Numbered from the stretch's first letter, positions 52,404 to 61,776 are shown. The stretch: DNA of 64,000 nucleotides from Streptomyces sp. Act143 (GCF_003143935.1 NZ_QFRX01000001.1:5312724-5376723); one strand, 5' to 3'. The notes: generated from the sequence alone by a model not told the origin. Translations and numbers: made by a program.

Positions 52404-52492
52404 CGGCACCTCGGAGCGGAGCGGAGTGGGGTGCGGGAGGGGCGGGCGGTAGGAAGCTTGCCGTCCTCGTCACCCGCCCCGTTCGTGCTCGG

Positions 52493-52570
52493 TCAGCGTT
52501 GGCCGGCCTTGCGGCCGTGGTTGGCCTTCTTCTTGCGGCGGTCCTTCTTCTTGCGGGCGCGCTTCGACAT
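52493..52570 (-). CDS. bL37-like tiny basic ribosomal protein
   Basis: 25 residues beginning MSKRARKKKDRRKKK and including ANHGRKAGQR. This closely resembles the mycobacterial/actinobacterial ribosomal protein bL37 (K/R-rich with an ANHG segment). GGGAG sits about nine bases before the ATG. It lies alone between the GNAT and SDR genes, so it may be a paralogue used under particular conditions rather than the only copy. Confidence 0.75.
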   Translation of the reverse strand: MSKRARKKKDRRKKKANHGRKAGQR

Positions 52571-52601
52571 AGGGCTCAACTCCCTTCAGGAAGAAAGAAC
52601 T

Positions 52602-53411
52602 TCAAGCGGTACGGCCGACCAGCAGGTCTGCGAGCCTGCTGAGGCGCCGCACCGTGCGGTCCTCGGCCGCGGCCGGGGCCGGGTCGACGCGCTCGGTGCG
52701 GTCGTAGTAGGCGCCGTTGACGATCTCGACGGCCGGGTCGCACAGCCGGACCACATGGGTCGCGCCCTCGGCGGGCGTGCCGCCTTCATGGGCGTACAGC
52801 GGGAGCATGGCGGTGTCGCAGACCCCGGGATGCACGGAGACGGCGGTGACGCGCGGATCGGCGGCGAAGACCGTCAGGGCCAGCTGGGACTGGGCGTACG
52901 CGGCGAGCCGGGAGTAGCGGCGGGCGCGGTTGGGATCGGCCCAGGAGATCGACGCCGTGCGGTGCAGCGAGGAGGACACGTTGACCACGCGGCCGCCCGG
53001 GTCGCTGGTGAGGGCCGGCTCCAGCAGACAGGTCAGCAGGTAGTGGGCGAGAAAGTTGACCTGGAAGGCGATCTCGTTGCCGTCGGCGGTGACGGTATGC
53101 CGCTCGGGCGCCGCCATGCCGGCGTTGTTGACGAGGGCGTCCAGGTGCGGGTGCTCGACGACGACCTTGTGGGCGAGGCTCTCCACCTGGTCCAGGCGCG
53201 TGAAGTCCGCGCCGTAGGTGCGCAGTCGGTCGGCGTCGACGCCCGCCTCGGCGACGAGCCGGTCGGCGGCCGCGAGGGCGTCCTCGGCGGTGCGGCCGTG
53301 CAGCAGCACGGTGGCGCCGCGCTCGGCGAGCTGCCGAGCGGTCTCGTACCCGATGCCGGAGGTGGCCCCGGTGACCAGGACGGTGCGGGAGGAAGAGGGT
53401 GAAATAGGCAT
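52602..53411 (-). CDS. SDR-like protein with altered active site
   Basis: 269 residues of retinol-dehydrogenase-like SDR type: TGATSGIG near residue 14, NNAGMAAPE near 95, NVSSSLHRT with Ser, but the catalytic motif reads YAQSQLALTVF, so the usual Lys of YxxxK is Gln. Activity may be reduced or changed. Start at 53411 with GAAGGA upstream; the longer frame is not supported. Confidence 0.85.
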   Translation of the reverse strand: MPISPSSSRTVLVTGATSGIGYETARQLAERGATVLLHGRTAEDALAAADRLVAEAGVDADRLRTYGADFTRLDQVESLAHKVVVEHPHLDALVNNAGMAAPERHTVTADGNEIAFQVNFLAHYLLTCLLEPALTSDPGGRVVNVSSSLHRTASISWADPNRARRYSRLAAYAQSQLALTVFAADPRVTAVSVHPGVCDTAMLPLYAHEGGTPAEGATHVVRLCDPAVEIVNGAYYDRTERVDPAPAAAEDRTVRRLSRLADLLVGRTA

Positions 53412-54079
53412 GTTTCCTTCAGGGGTGTGGGCACGCTGCAGCACGGCCCCCTCTCGGGCGGCGAGCGTGCGAAGGCGAAGGGTGAGGGGCGCCGGACGGG
53501 GGTCACGGCGCCCCTCGGGTCGCTGAGCGCGCGTCAGCGGGACGCGGGCGCGTGTGGACAGCGCTGCTCACGACGGGGCGGCCGAGACGGACTCGGCGGC
53601 CGGTCGAAGAGGAGCCAGGCGCTGTGCACGGGAACCATCGAAGCCGTCCCGCAGGGTCCGGGCAAGCTCAAGTCCCCTTCTCTGACGGGTCCCTGATGAG
53701 GAGATACGGGGTCTTGACGGGCGCGTCCGTGGCCCTGGCGAGCGAGAGGGAAGCGGGGGCCCGCTCCGGAGCGCCGGGGATCACGGAGACCTTCGTGACT
53801 CGGTGGGGGACGGATGGCGTGCGGTGCCGGGGCCCCGGCACCGCACGGCCCGCACACGGACGCGGGCGACAGGACGACGACCGGCGTGGTGTGCGGGCAC
53901 ACGCCCTCGGACGTGCACCGGCCGCCTCCAACCGCCGCGGAGTGGGGACTCCGGACAGCCACCGAGGCCGCTGACGCCCACGGCCTCAGCGGCGGCCGAC
54001 GGGGAATCTAGCGGCCGTAGAAGCCGGAACCGCCCTGGTCAGGAATTTGCGGCACTCATACGGCCGTTGCGGCGACGCC
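53412..54079. other. Divergent spacer with a 30-bp palindrome
   Basis: No supported gene; frames on both strands lack domains. It holds the perfect palindrome at 53818-53847 and ends at the tetrad at 54080. Confidence 0.45.
53818..53847. promoter_or_regulatory. Perfect 30-bp palindrome
   Basis: Half-site CGTGCGGTGCCGGGG followed directly by its exact reverse complement, with no spacer. It may be a terminator stem, a cruciform or a protein site. No U-tract follows. Confidence 0.6.
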
Positions 54080-54129
54080 GTCAAGGTCCCGTCAAACCGA
54101 CCTGAGAAAGCGTCAGAAGAGCGTCAACG
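54080..54129 (+). promoter_or_regulatory. 11-21-11 direct-repeat tetrad
   Basis: GTCAAGG, GTCAAAC, GTCAGAA and GTCAACG start at 54080, 54091, 54112 and 54123, about 90 bp upstream of the membrane sensor gene. Confidence 0.8.
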
Positions 54130-54213
54130 CCGGCCGCCGGTGACCGGATCCGGCCGCAGACTGGCCGACAACGGGGGGCGGGCGACCGTCCGTGGCGTGA
54201 TGTTGGAGGAACC

Positions 54214-55770
54214 GTGACGATCACGGCCGGCACGGCGCAGACACCGCGGAAGCCTGACTCACGGCCGACAGGGGTGATCCCGCCGGACGGCAGCCCCGGA
54301 CCTGGGAGTGGCGGGGGATCGCGGACGGGCGATCCGGGTCCGGGACGGCCACGCCCGAGACAGCAGGCCGTGGCCGCGCGGGCCGCTCTGCGCCGCCGCC
54401 TGCGGGCCACCGTGCCCGCGCGGCTGCGCCTCCTGCGCGCGGCCACGGTCCTGCTCACCGCCGCCCTCACGGTGCTGCTCCTGCTGGCCGGACTGGCCGC
54501 GAACGGCACCTGGGACGCCGTGGCCGACCAGGACGCACCCCGCACCATCAGCGCCGCCGACCTCAGCCTCGCCCTCGACGACATGGATGCGCAGGCCGCC
54601 AACATGCTGCTGGCGAACGGGGCACGGCTGCGGACGCCGTACGACAAGGCAGTCGGCTTCTACGGCGACGCCCGCCGCGACATCGGGCACGAACTGCGCA
54701 CGCTCGCCGTCGCCGCCCAGGGCGACCGTGGCGACGAGAAGAGGGTCGAGAACCTCACGGACGATTTCGCCGAGTACCAGGAACTCATCGGCCGCGCCCT
54801 GGAGAACGACGGCCGCGAGGGCGGCAGGACGGCCGCCGTGGCCGACTACCGGAGGGCGACGGACCTGTTGCGGACGCGGCTCCTGCCGGCGGCGGCGAAG
54901 TTGGTGTCGTCGAACGACGCCGCCTTCGAGGAGCGGTACACCGCCGCCCGCTCCACCCTCACCGCCCAACTCGTCACGGTCGCAGCGCTGGGCCTGCTGC
55001 TGCTCGCCGTGCTCGGCGCCCTCCAGTGGTACCTGGCACGCAGCTTCCGCCGCATTTTCAACCCCGGCGTCCTGGCCGCCACCGTCTGCGCCCTGACCGC
55101 CGTCGTCCTCGGTACGGCGATGCTGTCCGCCTCCGCCGAGCACCTGCGCGGAGCCCGCCGCGACGCCTTCGACTCCGTCGTCGCCCTCTCCCGTGCGCGT
55201 GCCGTCGCCTACGACGCCAACGCCGACGAGAGCCGCTACCTCCTCGACCCCGAGCGGCGCGAGCGGTACGAGCGGTCGTTCCTCGCCAAGTCCCAGGAGC
55301 TGTACGGCATCGAGGGCGCGACCCTGTCGTCGTACGACTCCCGGCTCGCCACCACCTGGCAGGCGTACCGGTCGGACCACGGCGACCTGCGCTTCACCGG
55401 CGAGTTCCGCCGAGAGCTCGACAACATCACCTTTGTGGGGGAGCGGGACGCCGCGGAGCGGACCGTCGAGGCGTACGCCGTCTACCAGCGCGACGACCGC
55501 AGGATCCGGGCACTGGTCGCGGCCGGGAAGGAGCGGGAGGCCACCGAGTTCTGCATGGGCTGGGAACCCGGCACCTCCAACGCGCACTTCGGGGCCTGGA
55601 TGACCGCACTGGACAAGGTCACGGACATCAACCGGGCCCACTTCACCGCCTCCGTGCGGGCGGGCCGGTCGTCGGTGAGCGGGCTGCTGCCGTGGGCGAT
55701 GGGACTGCTGCTCGCAGCGGCGGTCCTCACCATGCTCGGGCTGCGGCCGCGGCTGGCGGAGTTCCGCTGA
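54214..55770 (+). CDS. Membrane sensor-like protein with two periplasmic helical domains
   Basis: 518 residues. Pattern: basic, Pro-rich N-terminus; TM1 (about 75-95; AATVLLTAALTVLLLLAGLA); extracellular helical region; TM2 (about 250-270); TM3 just after (GVLAATVCALTAVVLGTAM); second extracellular helical region (AYDANADESRYLLDPERRER); TM4 near 495-510. No kinase, HAMP or output domain follows, so it may be a signal receptor for a partner. GTG start with GGAGG upstream. Preceded by the tetrad, hence probably in the potassium regulon. Confidence 0.75.
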   Translation: MTITAGTAQTPRKPDSRPTGVIPPDGSPGPGSGGGSRTGDPGPGRPRPRQQAVAARAALRRRLRATVPARLRLLRAATVLLTAALTVLLLLAGLAANGTWDAVADQDAPRTISAADLSLALDDMDAQAANMLLANGARLRTPYDKAVGFYGDARRDIGHELRTLAVAAQGDRGDEKRVENLTDDFAEYQELIGRALENDGREGGRTAAVADYRRATDLLRTRLLPAAAKLVSSNDAAFEERYTAARSTLTAQLVTVAALGLLLLAVLGALQWYLARSFRRIFNPGVLAATVCALTAVVLGTAMLSASAEHLRGARRDAFDSVVALSRARAVAYDANADESRYLLDPERRERYERSFLAKSQELYGIEGATLSSYDSRLATTWQAYRSDHGDLRFTGEFRRELDNITFVGERDAAERTVEAYAVYQRDDRRIRALVAAGKEREATEFCMGWEPGTSNAHFGAWMTALDKVTDINRAHFTASVRAGRSSVSGLLPWAMGLLLAAAVLTMLGLRPRLAEFR

Positions 55771-55844
55771 AGGGGAGCGGTGCTGCTCGACGTGCGGCTC
55801 CCGGGCCGAAGAACGACCCGTCGCGGCAAGAGCCGGCGCGGCGC

Positions 55845-57410
55845 TCAGGCGCCGGCCAGCCGTGCCTCCTCCAGGTCCAGGGACCGCTGGAGCCTTCTGC
55901 GGGTCGTGTCGCTGATGGTGTGGTTGTCGTAGAGGCGCTGCAGTTCCGACGCCTCGACGGCGATCAGGTCGCGGCGCAGCTGGCGATAGACGAGGTCGGC
56001 GGAGCCGGACGGGTCGGTGTCCTCGTTCAGGCGGTCGCGGGCGTCGTCGAGGCGGGCGGTGAGGCCGCGACGGAGGCGGTCCAGAACGACGTCCGGTACG
56101 GCCTCAAGTTCGGCGAGTTCGTCGAGGCGCCGGATGCCCGCGCCGGCCAGGCGGCAGCGGGCGGCGGCTTCCTCCCGCTCGGTGTGGTCGGGCTCCAGGG
56201 CGATGCCGGAGCGGCGTACGACGGGGGCGAGGGTGAAGCCCTGGACGACGAGGGTGACGACCACGACGGAAGTGGTGAGGACCAGGACCAGCGGACGGTC
56301 GGCCAGGGAGGCGCCCGCCTTCGTGGTCTCCGGGATCGACAGGGCCGCCGCCAGCGGGACGACCCCCCGGGTGCCGGCCCAGGTCAGCACCAGCGGCACC
56401 CGCCAGTTCATCCGCTGGATGCCGCCCTTGCGCTGCACGAGCGCCGACAGTGGCGCCAGCCACAGCAGCCGTACGGCGATCAGCGTGGCGGCCACCGCGA
56501 GGGCGTAGAGCGGCCAGGCTCGGTCGCCGTCGTCCAGGGCCCGGACCTGCGCGGGCAGGGCCAGCCCGATGAGAGAGAACACGACGCTCTCCAGCAGGAA
56601 CACCACCGTGCCGTACACGGCGTGCAGTTGAAGGCGGATGCGGGCGTTGGTGAGTCGGTCGCCACGTCCGCCGAGGACGACGCCCGCGACCACGACCGAG
56701 GTGACGCCGGAGGTGTGGGCGGCCTCCGCGAGGACGTAGGCCGCGTACGGGGTGACCAGGGCTATCACCGTCTCCAGGACCGGGTCCTCGGTGCGCCTGC
56801 GGATCAGCGCGACCACCCCGGCGACCGCGGCGCCGATCACCGTGCCGCCGCCCGCCAGCACGGCGAACTCGGCGCCCGCGGCACCCCAGCCGGCCGCCGC
56901 CGACGCCACCGCCACACTCGCCGCGACCCGGAACAGCACCAGCGAGGTCGCGTCGTTGAACAGGCTCTCCGCCTGGACGAGGACCTGCACCTTCGGCGGC
57001 AGGGAGAGACGTCTGCCGAGCGCGGTCACCGCCACCGGGTCGGTGCTGGCCAGCACCGCGCCCAGCACGAACGCCATCTGCCATGACAGCGGCGTGATCC
57101 CGGACGCCACCCAGCCGACGGCCGCCGCCGAGGCCAGCACCAGGCCGACGGACAGCACACCGACCGGCCTCCACACGGCCTTCAGCTCACGCCACGACAG
57201 TTCCTCGGCGCTGGCGTACAGCAGCGGAGGCAGCACGACCAGGCCGATGATCTCCGGGCTGATCTCGATCTGCGGGGTGCCCGGCAGCAGCGCGACGGCG
57301 AGACCGGCGACCACGAGCAGGGAGGGGGCTGGAATGTGCCGGCGTCGGGCGAAGGTCGCCACCAGCGTGGCGAGTACCACGAGTGCCAGAACCGTACCTA
57401 CGCCGCGCAT
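55845..57410 (-). CDS. Na+/H+ (K+/H+) antiporter, CPA1 type
   Basis: 521 residues from the Met at 57410; about 12 membrane segments with the CPA1 hallmarks FVLGAVLASTDPVAVTAL and ESLFNDATSLVLFRVAA (ion-binding acid in FND) and WAGTRGVVPLAAALSIP. The cytosolic tail from about 410 is helical. Exchanges Na+ or K+ for H+. Context favours K+ efflux or pH balance in the potassium locus. Divergent from kdpD with the tetrad between. Confidence 0.88.
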   Translation of the reverse strand: MRGVGTVLALVVLATLVATFARRRHIPAPSLLVVAGLAVALLPGTPQIEISPEIIGLVVLPPLLYASAEELSWRELKAVWRPVGVLSVGLVLASAAAVGWVASGITPLSWQMAFVLGAVLASTDPVAVTALGRRLSLPPKVQVLVQAESLFNDATSLVLFRVAASVAVASAAAGWGAAGAEFAVLAGGGTVIGAAVAGVVALIRRRTEDPVLETVIALVTPYAAYVLAEAAHTSGVTSVVVAGVVLGGRGDRLTNARIRLQLHAVYGTVVFLLESVVFSLIGLALPAQVRALDDGDRAWPLYALAVAATLIAVRLLWLAPLSALVQRKGGIQRMNWRVPLVLTWAGTRGVVPLAAALSIPETTKAGASLADRPLVLVLTTSVVVVTLVVQGFTLAPVVRRSGIALEPDHTEREEAAARCRLAGAGIRRLDELAELEAVPDVVLDRLRRGLTARLDDARDRLNEDTDPSGSADLVYRQLRRDLIAVEASELQRLYDNHTISDTTRRRLQRSLDLEEARLAGA

Positions 57411-57508
57411 GCCGACCGTCCCCCAGGGGGCCTCGAAGAGAGCCACCGTGGCTCCCCGGCCGACCAGACTTCCCGGCACACCGCCTTCACCCTAACCGGC
57501 CAGGGGAC

Positions 57509-57558
57509 GTCAAGTCAGTGTCAAGGTCCCCGGGACCGGCGCCAAGGAAGCGCTAAGA
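57509..57558 (+). promoter_or_regulatory. 11-21-11 direct-repeat tetrad before kdpD
   Basis: GTCAAGT, GTCAAGG, GCCAAGG and GCTAAGA start at 57509, 57520, 57541 and 57552, about 95 bp upstream of kdpD. Confidence 0.8.
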
Positions 57559-57650
57559 AGCGCCCCGGGCACCCGCCGGACGCGCTTCGGTAGGAGAAGT
57601 GACCCGCCTCCTTGAGGAGTTGAGCCAGTGAGCGGAGCGCGTGGGCGGCG

Positions 57651-60152
57651 ATGAGTGGTGACGTACGGCCCGGACGACTGAAGGTCTACCTCGGGGCGGC
57701 CCCGGGGGTGGGCAAGACCTACCGGATGCTCGACGAGGGGCGCCGCCGGGCCGCCCGGGGCGCGGACGTCGTGGTCGGCTTCGCCGAGTGCCACGGCCGG
57801 CCACGTACCGAGGCCATGCTGGACGGCCTGGAGACCGTCCCCCGGGTCCGCTGCGACTACCGCGGCGGACGGTTCGAGGAGATGGACCTCGACGCGGTGC
57901 TGGCCCGCCGCCCGCAGGTGGCGATCGTCGACGAGTTCGCCCACAGCAACGTCCCCGGCGGCGGCCGCAACGCCAAGCGCTGGCAGGACGTCGAGGTGCT
58001 GCTCGCCGCGGGCATCGACGTGATCACCGCGCTGAACGTCCAGCACCTGGCCTCCCTCAACGACGTCGTCGAGAAGATCACGGGGGTGCCGCAGCACGAG
58101 ACGGTGCCGGACGACGTCGTACGGCGGGCCACACAGATCGAACTCGTCGACATGCCGCCCGAGGGCCTGCGGCGGCGGATGGCGCACGGCAACATCCACG
58201 CCCCCGAGAAGGTCGACGCGGCCCTCGCCAACTACTTCCGGCCCGGGAATCTGACCGCGCTGCGACAACTGGCCCTGCTGTGGACGGCCGACCGGGTCGA
58301 CGAGGCACTCACCAGTTACCGCGCCGAGCACTCCATCGGCGGGGTGTGGGAGACCCGGGAGCGGGTCGTGGTCGCGCTGACCGGTGGTCCCGAGGGGGAC
58401 ACGCTGATCCGGCGGGCCGCCCGGATCGCCGCCCGGTCGGCCGGGGGCGACCTCCTCGCCGTGCATGTGGCCCGCAGCGACGGCCTGGCCGCCGGAGTCT
58501 CGCACGCCTCACTGACCCGTCAGCGGCGACTGGTGGAGGACCTCGGGGGCAGCTACCACTCCGTGGTGGGCGACGACATCGCCACCGCCCTGGTCGACTT
58601 CGCCCGCGCCGAGAACGCCACCCAGCTGGTGCTGGGCACCAGCCGCCGGAGCCGTCTGGAACGGTTCCTGACCGGTCCGGGCACCGGGGAGACCGTCACC
58701 GAGCTGTCCGGCGACATCGACGTTCACCGGGTCACCCACGAGCGCGCCGGACGCGGCACCCTGCTGCCGTCCCGCCGCCGGACCCTGTCGACCGGGCGGC
58801 TGGTCGCGGGCCCCGTGGCCGGGCTGGTGCTGCCGGTGCTGCTCACCCTCGTCCTGGACCGGCTGCGTGGCCCCCTCGATCTCACCAGCGAAGCGCTGCT
58901 GTTCCTGCTCGCGGTGGTGGGCGTGGCCTGCATCGGCGGGGTCGCCTCCGCGCTGATCGCGTCGGTGACGGCGTCCCTGCTGCTCAACTACTGGTTCATC
59001 CCGCCCATCGGCGCGTTCACCCTCGACGACCCCAACGCCCTGATCGCGCTCGGCGTGTTCGCGGTGGTGGCCGCGACGGTGGCCGCCGTCGTCGACCGCT
59101 CCCTGCGCCTGTCCCGCCGCTCGGCCCGCGCCACCGCCGAGGCCGAGACCATGTCGTCGCTGGCCGGCAGCATCGTGCGCGGCGGCGCGACCATCCCGGC
59201 CCTGCTCGAACGCACCCGCGAGACCTTCGGCATGGACTCGGCGGAACTCGTCGAGGAACCGCCCGACGGCGACGGAGCCACCGCTGTGCCCGCCGGCCCG
59301 GACGCGTATCTGGTGCTGCGCGGACGTACGCTCTCCTCCTCGGAGCGACGGGTGCTGGCCGCGTTCGCCGCGCACGTCGGGGCCGCCGTCGAACGGGCCC
59401 GGCTGGCCGAGGCGGCGGCCGAGGTGGAGCCCGTGAAGGCCGCCGACCGGATGCGTACGGCGCTGCTCCGGGCGGTCGGCCACGACCTGCGCACCCCGCT
59501 CGCCGCCGGCTGGGCCGCGGTGACCTCGCTACGCAGCCGGGACGTGGAGTTCAGCCCTGAGGACCGCGACGAACTGCTCGCCACCGCCGACGAGTCCATG
59601 GCCAGGCTCAGCCGCCTGGTGGAGAACCTCCTGGACCTGAGCCGCCTGGAGGCGGGCGTCCTCGCCCTCGACCTGCGGGCCACCGCACTGGAGGAGGTCC
59701 TCCCGGCGGCGCTCATGGACGTCCCGGAGGTCGACGTGCGCGACGTCGAGGAGATCCCGCCGGCGCTCGCCGACCCGCCCCTGCTGGAGCGGGTGATCGC
59801 CAACCTGGCCGCCAACGCGGCCCGCCACACCCCGTCCGGCACCAGGGTGCTCGTGACCGCCAGCGCCCTGGCCGGCCGGGTCGAACTGCGGGTCGTGGAC
59901 CGCGGCCCCGGACTGCCGCCGACCGGCCGGGAACGCCTCTTCGAGCCCTTCCAGCGGCTCGGCGACACCGACAACACCACCGGCCTCGGCCTGGGCCTCG
60001 CCCTGGCACGCGGTCTGACCGAGGCGATGAACGGCACCCTCACCCCCGAGGACACCCCGGGCGGCGGCCTGACGATGGTCGTGTCACTGCCCCTCGCCCC
60101 CCAGCCGGAGATCGTGCACCCACGAGGTGCGCAGAGCGTAGGAGGCGCCTGA
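57651..60152 (+). CDS. kdpD: KdpD-type potassium sensor kinase
   Basis: 833 residues: KdpD N-terminal domain with Walker A GAAPGVGKTYRML (about 15-27) and VDEFAHSNVPGGGRNAKRWQD; Usp-like domain (about 240-360; VVALTGGPEGDTLIRRA, QLVLGTSRRSRLERFL); four membrane segments (about 385-490; the DUF4118 region LLNYWFIPPIGAFTLDD); GAF-like linker; HisKA with phospho-acceptor in VGHDLRTPLAAG (His about 614); HATPase with NLAANAARHTPSG and GLGLGLALARGL. It senses K+ limitation or turgor and phosphorylates KdpE; kdpE is not in the window. The next gene overlaps its stop. Confidence 0.95.
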   Translation: MSGDVRPGRLKVYLGAAPGVGKTYRMLDEGRRRAARGADVVVGFAECHGRPRTEAMLDGLETVPRVRCDYRGGRFEEMDLDAVLARRPQVAIVDEFAHSNVPGGGRNAKRWQDVEVLLAAGIDVITALNVQHLASLNDVVEKITGVPQHETVPDDVVRRATQIELVDMPPEGLRRRMAHGNIHAPEKVDAALANYFRPGNLTALRQLALLWTADRVDEALTSYRAEHSIGGVWETRERVVVALTGGPEGDTLIRRAARIAARSAGGDLLAVHVARSDGLAAGVSHASLTRQRRLVEDLGGSYHSVVGDDIATALVDFARAENATQLVLGTSRRSRLERFLTGPGTGETVTELSGDIDVHRVTHERAGRGTLLPSRRRTLSTGRLVAGPVAGLVLPVLLTLVLDRLRGPLDLTSEALLFLLAVVGVACIGGVASALIASVTASLLLNYWFIPPIGAFTLDDPNALIALGVFAVVAATVAAVVDRSLRLSRRSARATAEAETMSSLAGSIVRGGATIPALLERTRETFGMDSAELVEEPPDGDGATAVPAGPDAYLVLRGRTLSSSERRVLAAFAAHVGAAVERARLAEAAAEVEPVKAADRMRTALLRAVGHDLRTPLAAGWAAVTSLRSRDVEFSPEDRDELLATADESMARLSRLVENLLDLSRLEAGVLALDLRATALEEVLPAALMDVPEVDVRDVEEIPPALADPPLLERVIANLAANAARHTPSGTRVLVTASALAGRVELRVVDRGPGLPPTGRERLFEPFQRLGDTDNTTGLGLGLALARGLTEAMNGTLTPEDTPGGGLTMVVSLPLAPQPEIVHPRGAQSVGGA

Positions 60153-60955
60153 TGAGCACCGAGAGCAGCAGGTGGACGCTGCACCGCACGACAACCGGCA
60201 CGAAGCCGGGGGACCGGCCGCTGCGGGACCGGGTCGCCCTGGCCGTCGGCTTCCTCGCCCCCTTCCTGGTGGCGCTCGCCCTGGTGCCGTTCCGCACCGA
60301 TCTGTCCCACACCAACGCGGCGCTGATCCTCGTCGTGGCGGTGGTCGCGGTCGCCGCGCTCGGCAGCCGTACGGCCGGTGTGCTCGCGGCGCTGTCGGCG
60401 GCGGCCTGGTTCGACTTCTTCCTCACCCGCCCGTACCAGACCTTCGACATCACGGCTTCCGGTGACATCGAGACGGCGGTGCTCCTGCTGGTCGTCGGCC
60501 TGATCGTGGCCCAACTCGCCGCCCGTGCCCGCCGGCTGGAGGTCGTCACGGTGACGGATGCGGGCTATCTCGCCCGTATCCACGCCACCGCCGACCTCGT
60601 GCAGTCCGCCAGGTCCGCGGACACCGTCGTCGACCATGTCCGCGGTGAACTGACCGGCCTCCTCGGTCTGCGCGCCTGCCGTTTCGAGTACGGGACGCTG
60701 CTCGGGCAGCCGCCGCGGCTACGGGCGGACGGTGGCGTGACCGTGGGCCGGCGGTTCCGGGACGTCGACCTGGACGGCTGGCCCGAGGGCGAGATCGAGC
60801 TGCGCGCCTATGGCAACGGGCATTACCTCGGCCGCTTCATGCTCACCCCCGGCCCCGGCCCGGTGCCACCGCTTCGGGCGCGGCTCGTCGCGGTGACGCT
60901 GGCCGACCAGACGGGGGCGGCGCTGGACACGGCGGGGCCCCTTCGCGAGGAGTGA
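60152..60955 (+). CDS. DUF4118 membrane protein, KdpD-like transmembrane module
   Basis: 267 residues. Residues about 28-120 repeat the DUF4118 four-helix membrane module of KdpD (DFFLTRPYQTFDITASGDIETAV), followed by a GAF-like cytosolic part (YLARIHATADLVQSARSADT, FEYGTLLGQPPRL). No kinase domain. Start overlaps the kdpD stop (TGATG), so it is made with KdpD and may modulate it or form hetero-oligomers. Confidence 0.85.
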   Translation: MSTESSRWTLHRTTTGTKPGDRPLRDRVALAVGFLAPFLVALALVPFRTDLSHTNAALILVVAVVAVAALGSRTAGVLAALSAAAWFDFFLTRPYQTFDITASGDIETAVLLLVVGLIVAQLAARARRLEVVTVTDAGYLARIHATADLVQSARSADTVVDHVRGELTGLLGLRACRFEYGTLLGQPPRLRADGGVTVGRRFRDVDLDGWPEGEIELRAYGNGHYLGRFMLTPGPGPVPPLRARLVAVTLADQTGAALDTAGPLREE

Positions 60956-61050
60956 GACGGCCCTTACGCGATCTCGACGGGCCGGGCTTCGACATCCTGA
61001 TGACGGGCGTTCAGCCGGATCCGGTGGACCGTCGCGGCGGAACAGGAGGG

Positions 61051-61608
61051 TCACTCCAGCCCGGAGACCTTGAACACGGTCTCGGCGGTCTCGCGGTCGA
61101 TGCGTTCCGCGACGCGGCGCAGCACCGTCGCTCCGCACATCAGGGAGCCGAGGGCGGCGGCTCTGCGGGCGTCCTCGTCGACTCGGTGCCACAGGCCGGG
61201 ATTGTTCACCAGGACCTGCGGATCGATCTCGACCCGGTCGCCGAACGCGTCTCGCAGGACGAGGCGTTGGGAGACGCCTTCCAAGCAGCGCACCGAGACC
61301 AGCAGGTCGGTGCGGACCCGGCGGGTGCGCAGCAGCCACCGAGAGGCCAGCCAGCCCTCACCAGCGGTGACCCGCGGCGGGCACAGCGCCAGGAACAGCA
61401 GCACCGCCAGGGTGGTCCACAGTGTGCCGCGCACCACCGTGAGGCTGCCGGCTCCCCAGTCGAACACGAACAGCAGGCCGAGCAGGGCCGTCGAGCAGCG
61501 GATGGAGCTGTACATATCTCCCGCCCAGCGGTGGTCGTGCACCACCGGGCCCTGTTTCTGCGCGTCTGCGGGGAACAGGTCGTGTTCCTCGTCGTTGCGG
61601 CGTCCCAT
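61051..61608 (-). CDS. Two-TM protein, paralogue 2
   Basis: 185 residues; two membrane segments (CSTALLGLLFVFDWGAGSL, LWTTLAVLLFLALCP) and the conserved tail shared with 48820-49341 (LVLRDAFGDRVEIDPQVL, RIDRETAETVFKVSGLE). Start at 61608 matches the paralogue's length; no good ribosome site. It is convergent with the DUF4118 gene and preceded by a tetrad in its own orientation. Confidence 0.78.
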   Translation of the reverse strand: MGRRNDEEHDLFPADAQKQGPVVHDHRWAGDMYSSIRCSTALLGLLFVFDWGAGSLTVVRGTLWTTLAVLLFLALCPPRVTAGEGWLASRWLLRTRRVRTDLLVSVRCLEGVSQRLVLRDAFGDRVEIDPQVLVNNPGLWHRVDEDARRAAALGSLMCGATVLRRVAERIDRETAETVFKVSGLE

Positions 61609-61650
61609 AGGGCAGACGGTAGAGACCGGCTGAGCGCGGGCGACGCACCT

Positions 61651-61700
61651 TGACACGACTCTGACGGGTACGCGGCTGTTTTTGACACCGTTCCGGCGGC
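61651..61700 (-). promoter_or_regulatory. Direct-repeat tetrad before two-TM paralogue 2
   Basis: Read on the minus strand: a weak GCCGGAA, then GTCAAAA, GTCAGAG and GTCAAGG at 11, 21 and 11 bp spacing. Three of four units are good. Confidence 0.6.
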
Positions 61701-61726
61701 GGGGGAGTCGCCCGGATCACACGCCC

Positions 61727-61776
61727 GTCAAGGCGCCGTCAAGGTCCGCCGGTTCGGCGCGAAGAACGCGCAAGGG
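61727..61776 (+). promoter_or_regulatory. Direct-repeat tetrad before KimA-like gene 2
   Basis: GTCAAGG at 61727 and 61738, GCGAAGA at 61759 (21 bp on) and a weaker CGCAAGG at 61769 (10 bp on). About 110 bp upstream of the permease start. Confidence 0.65.
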
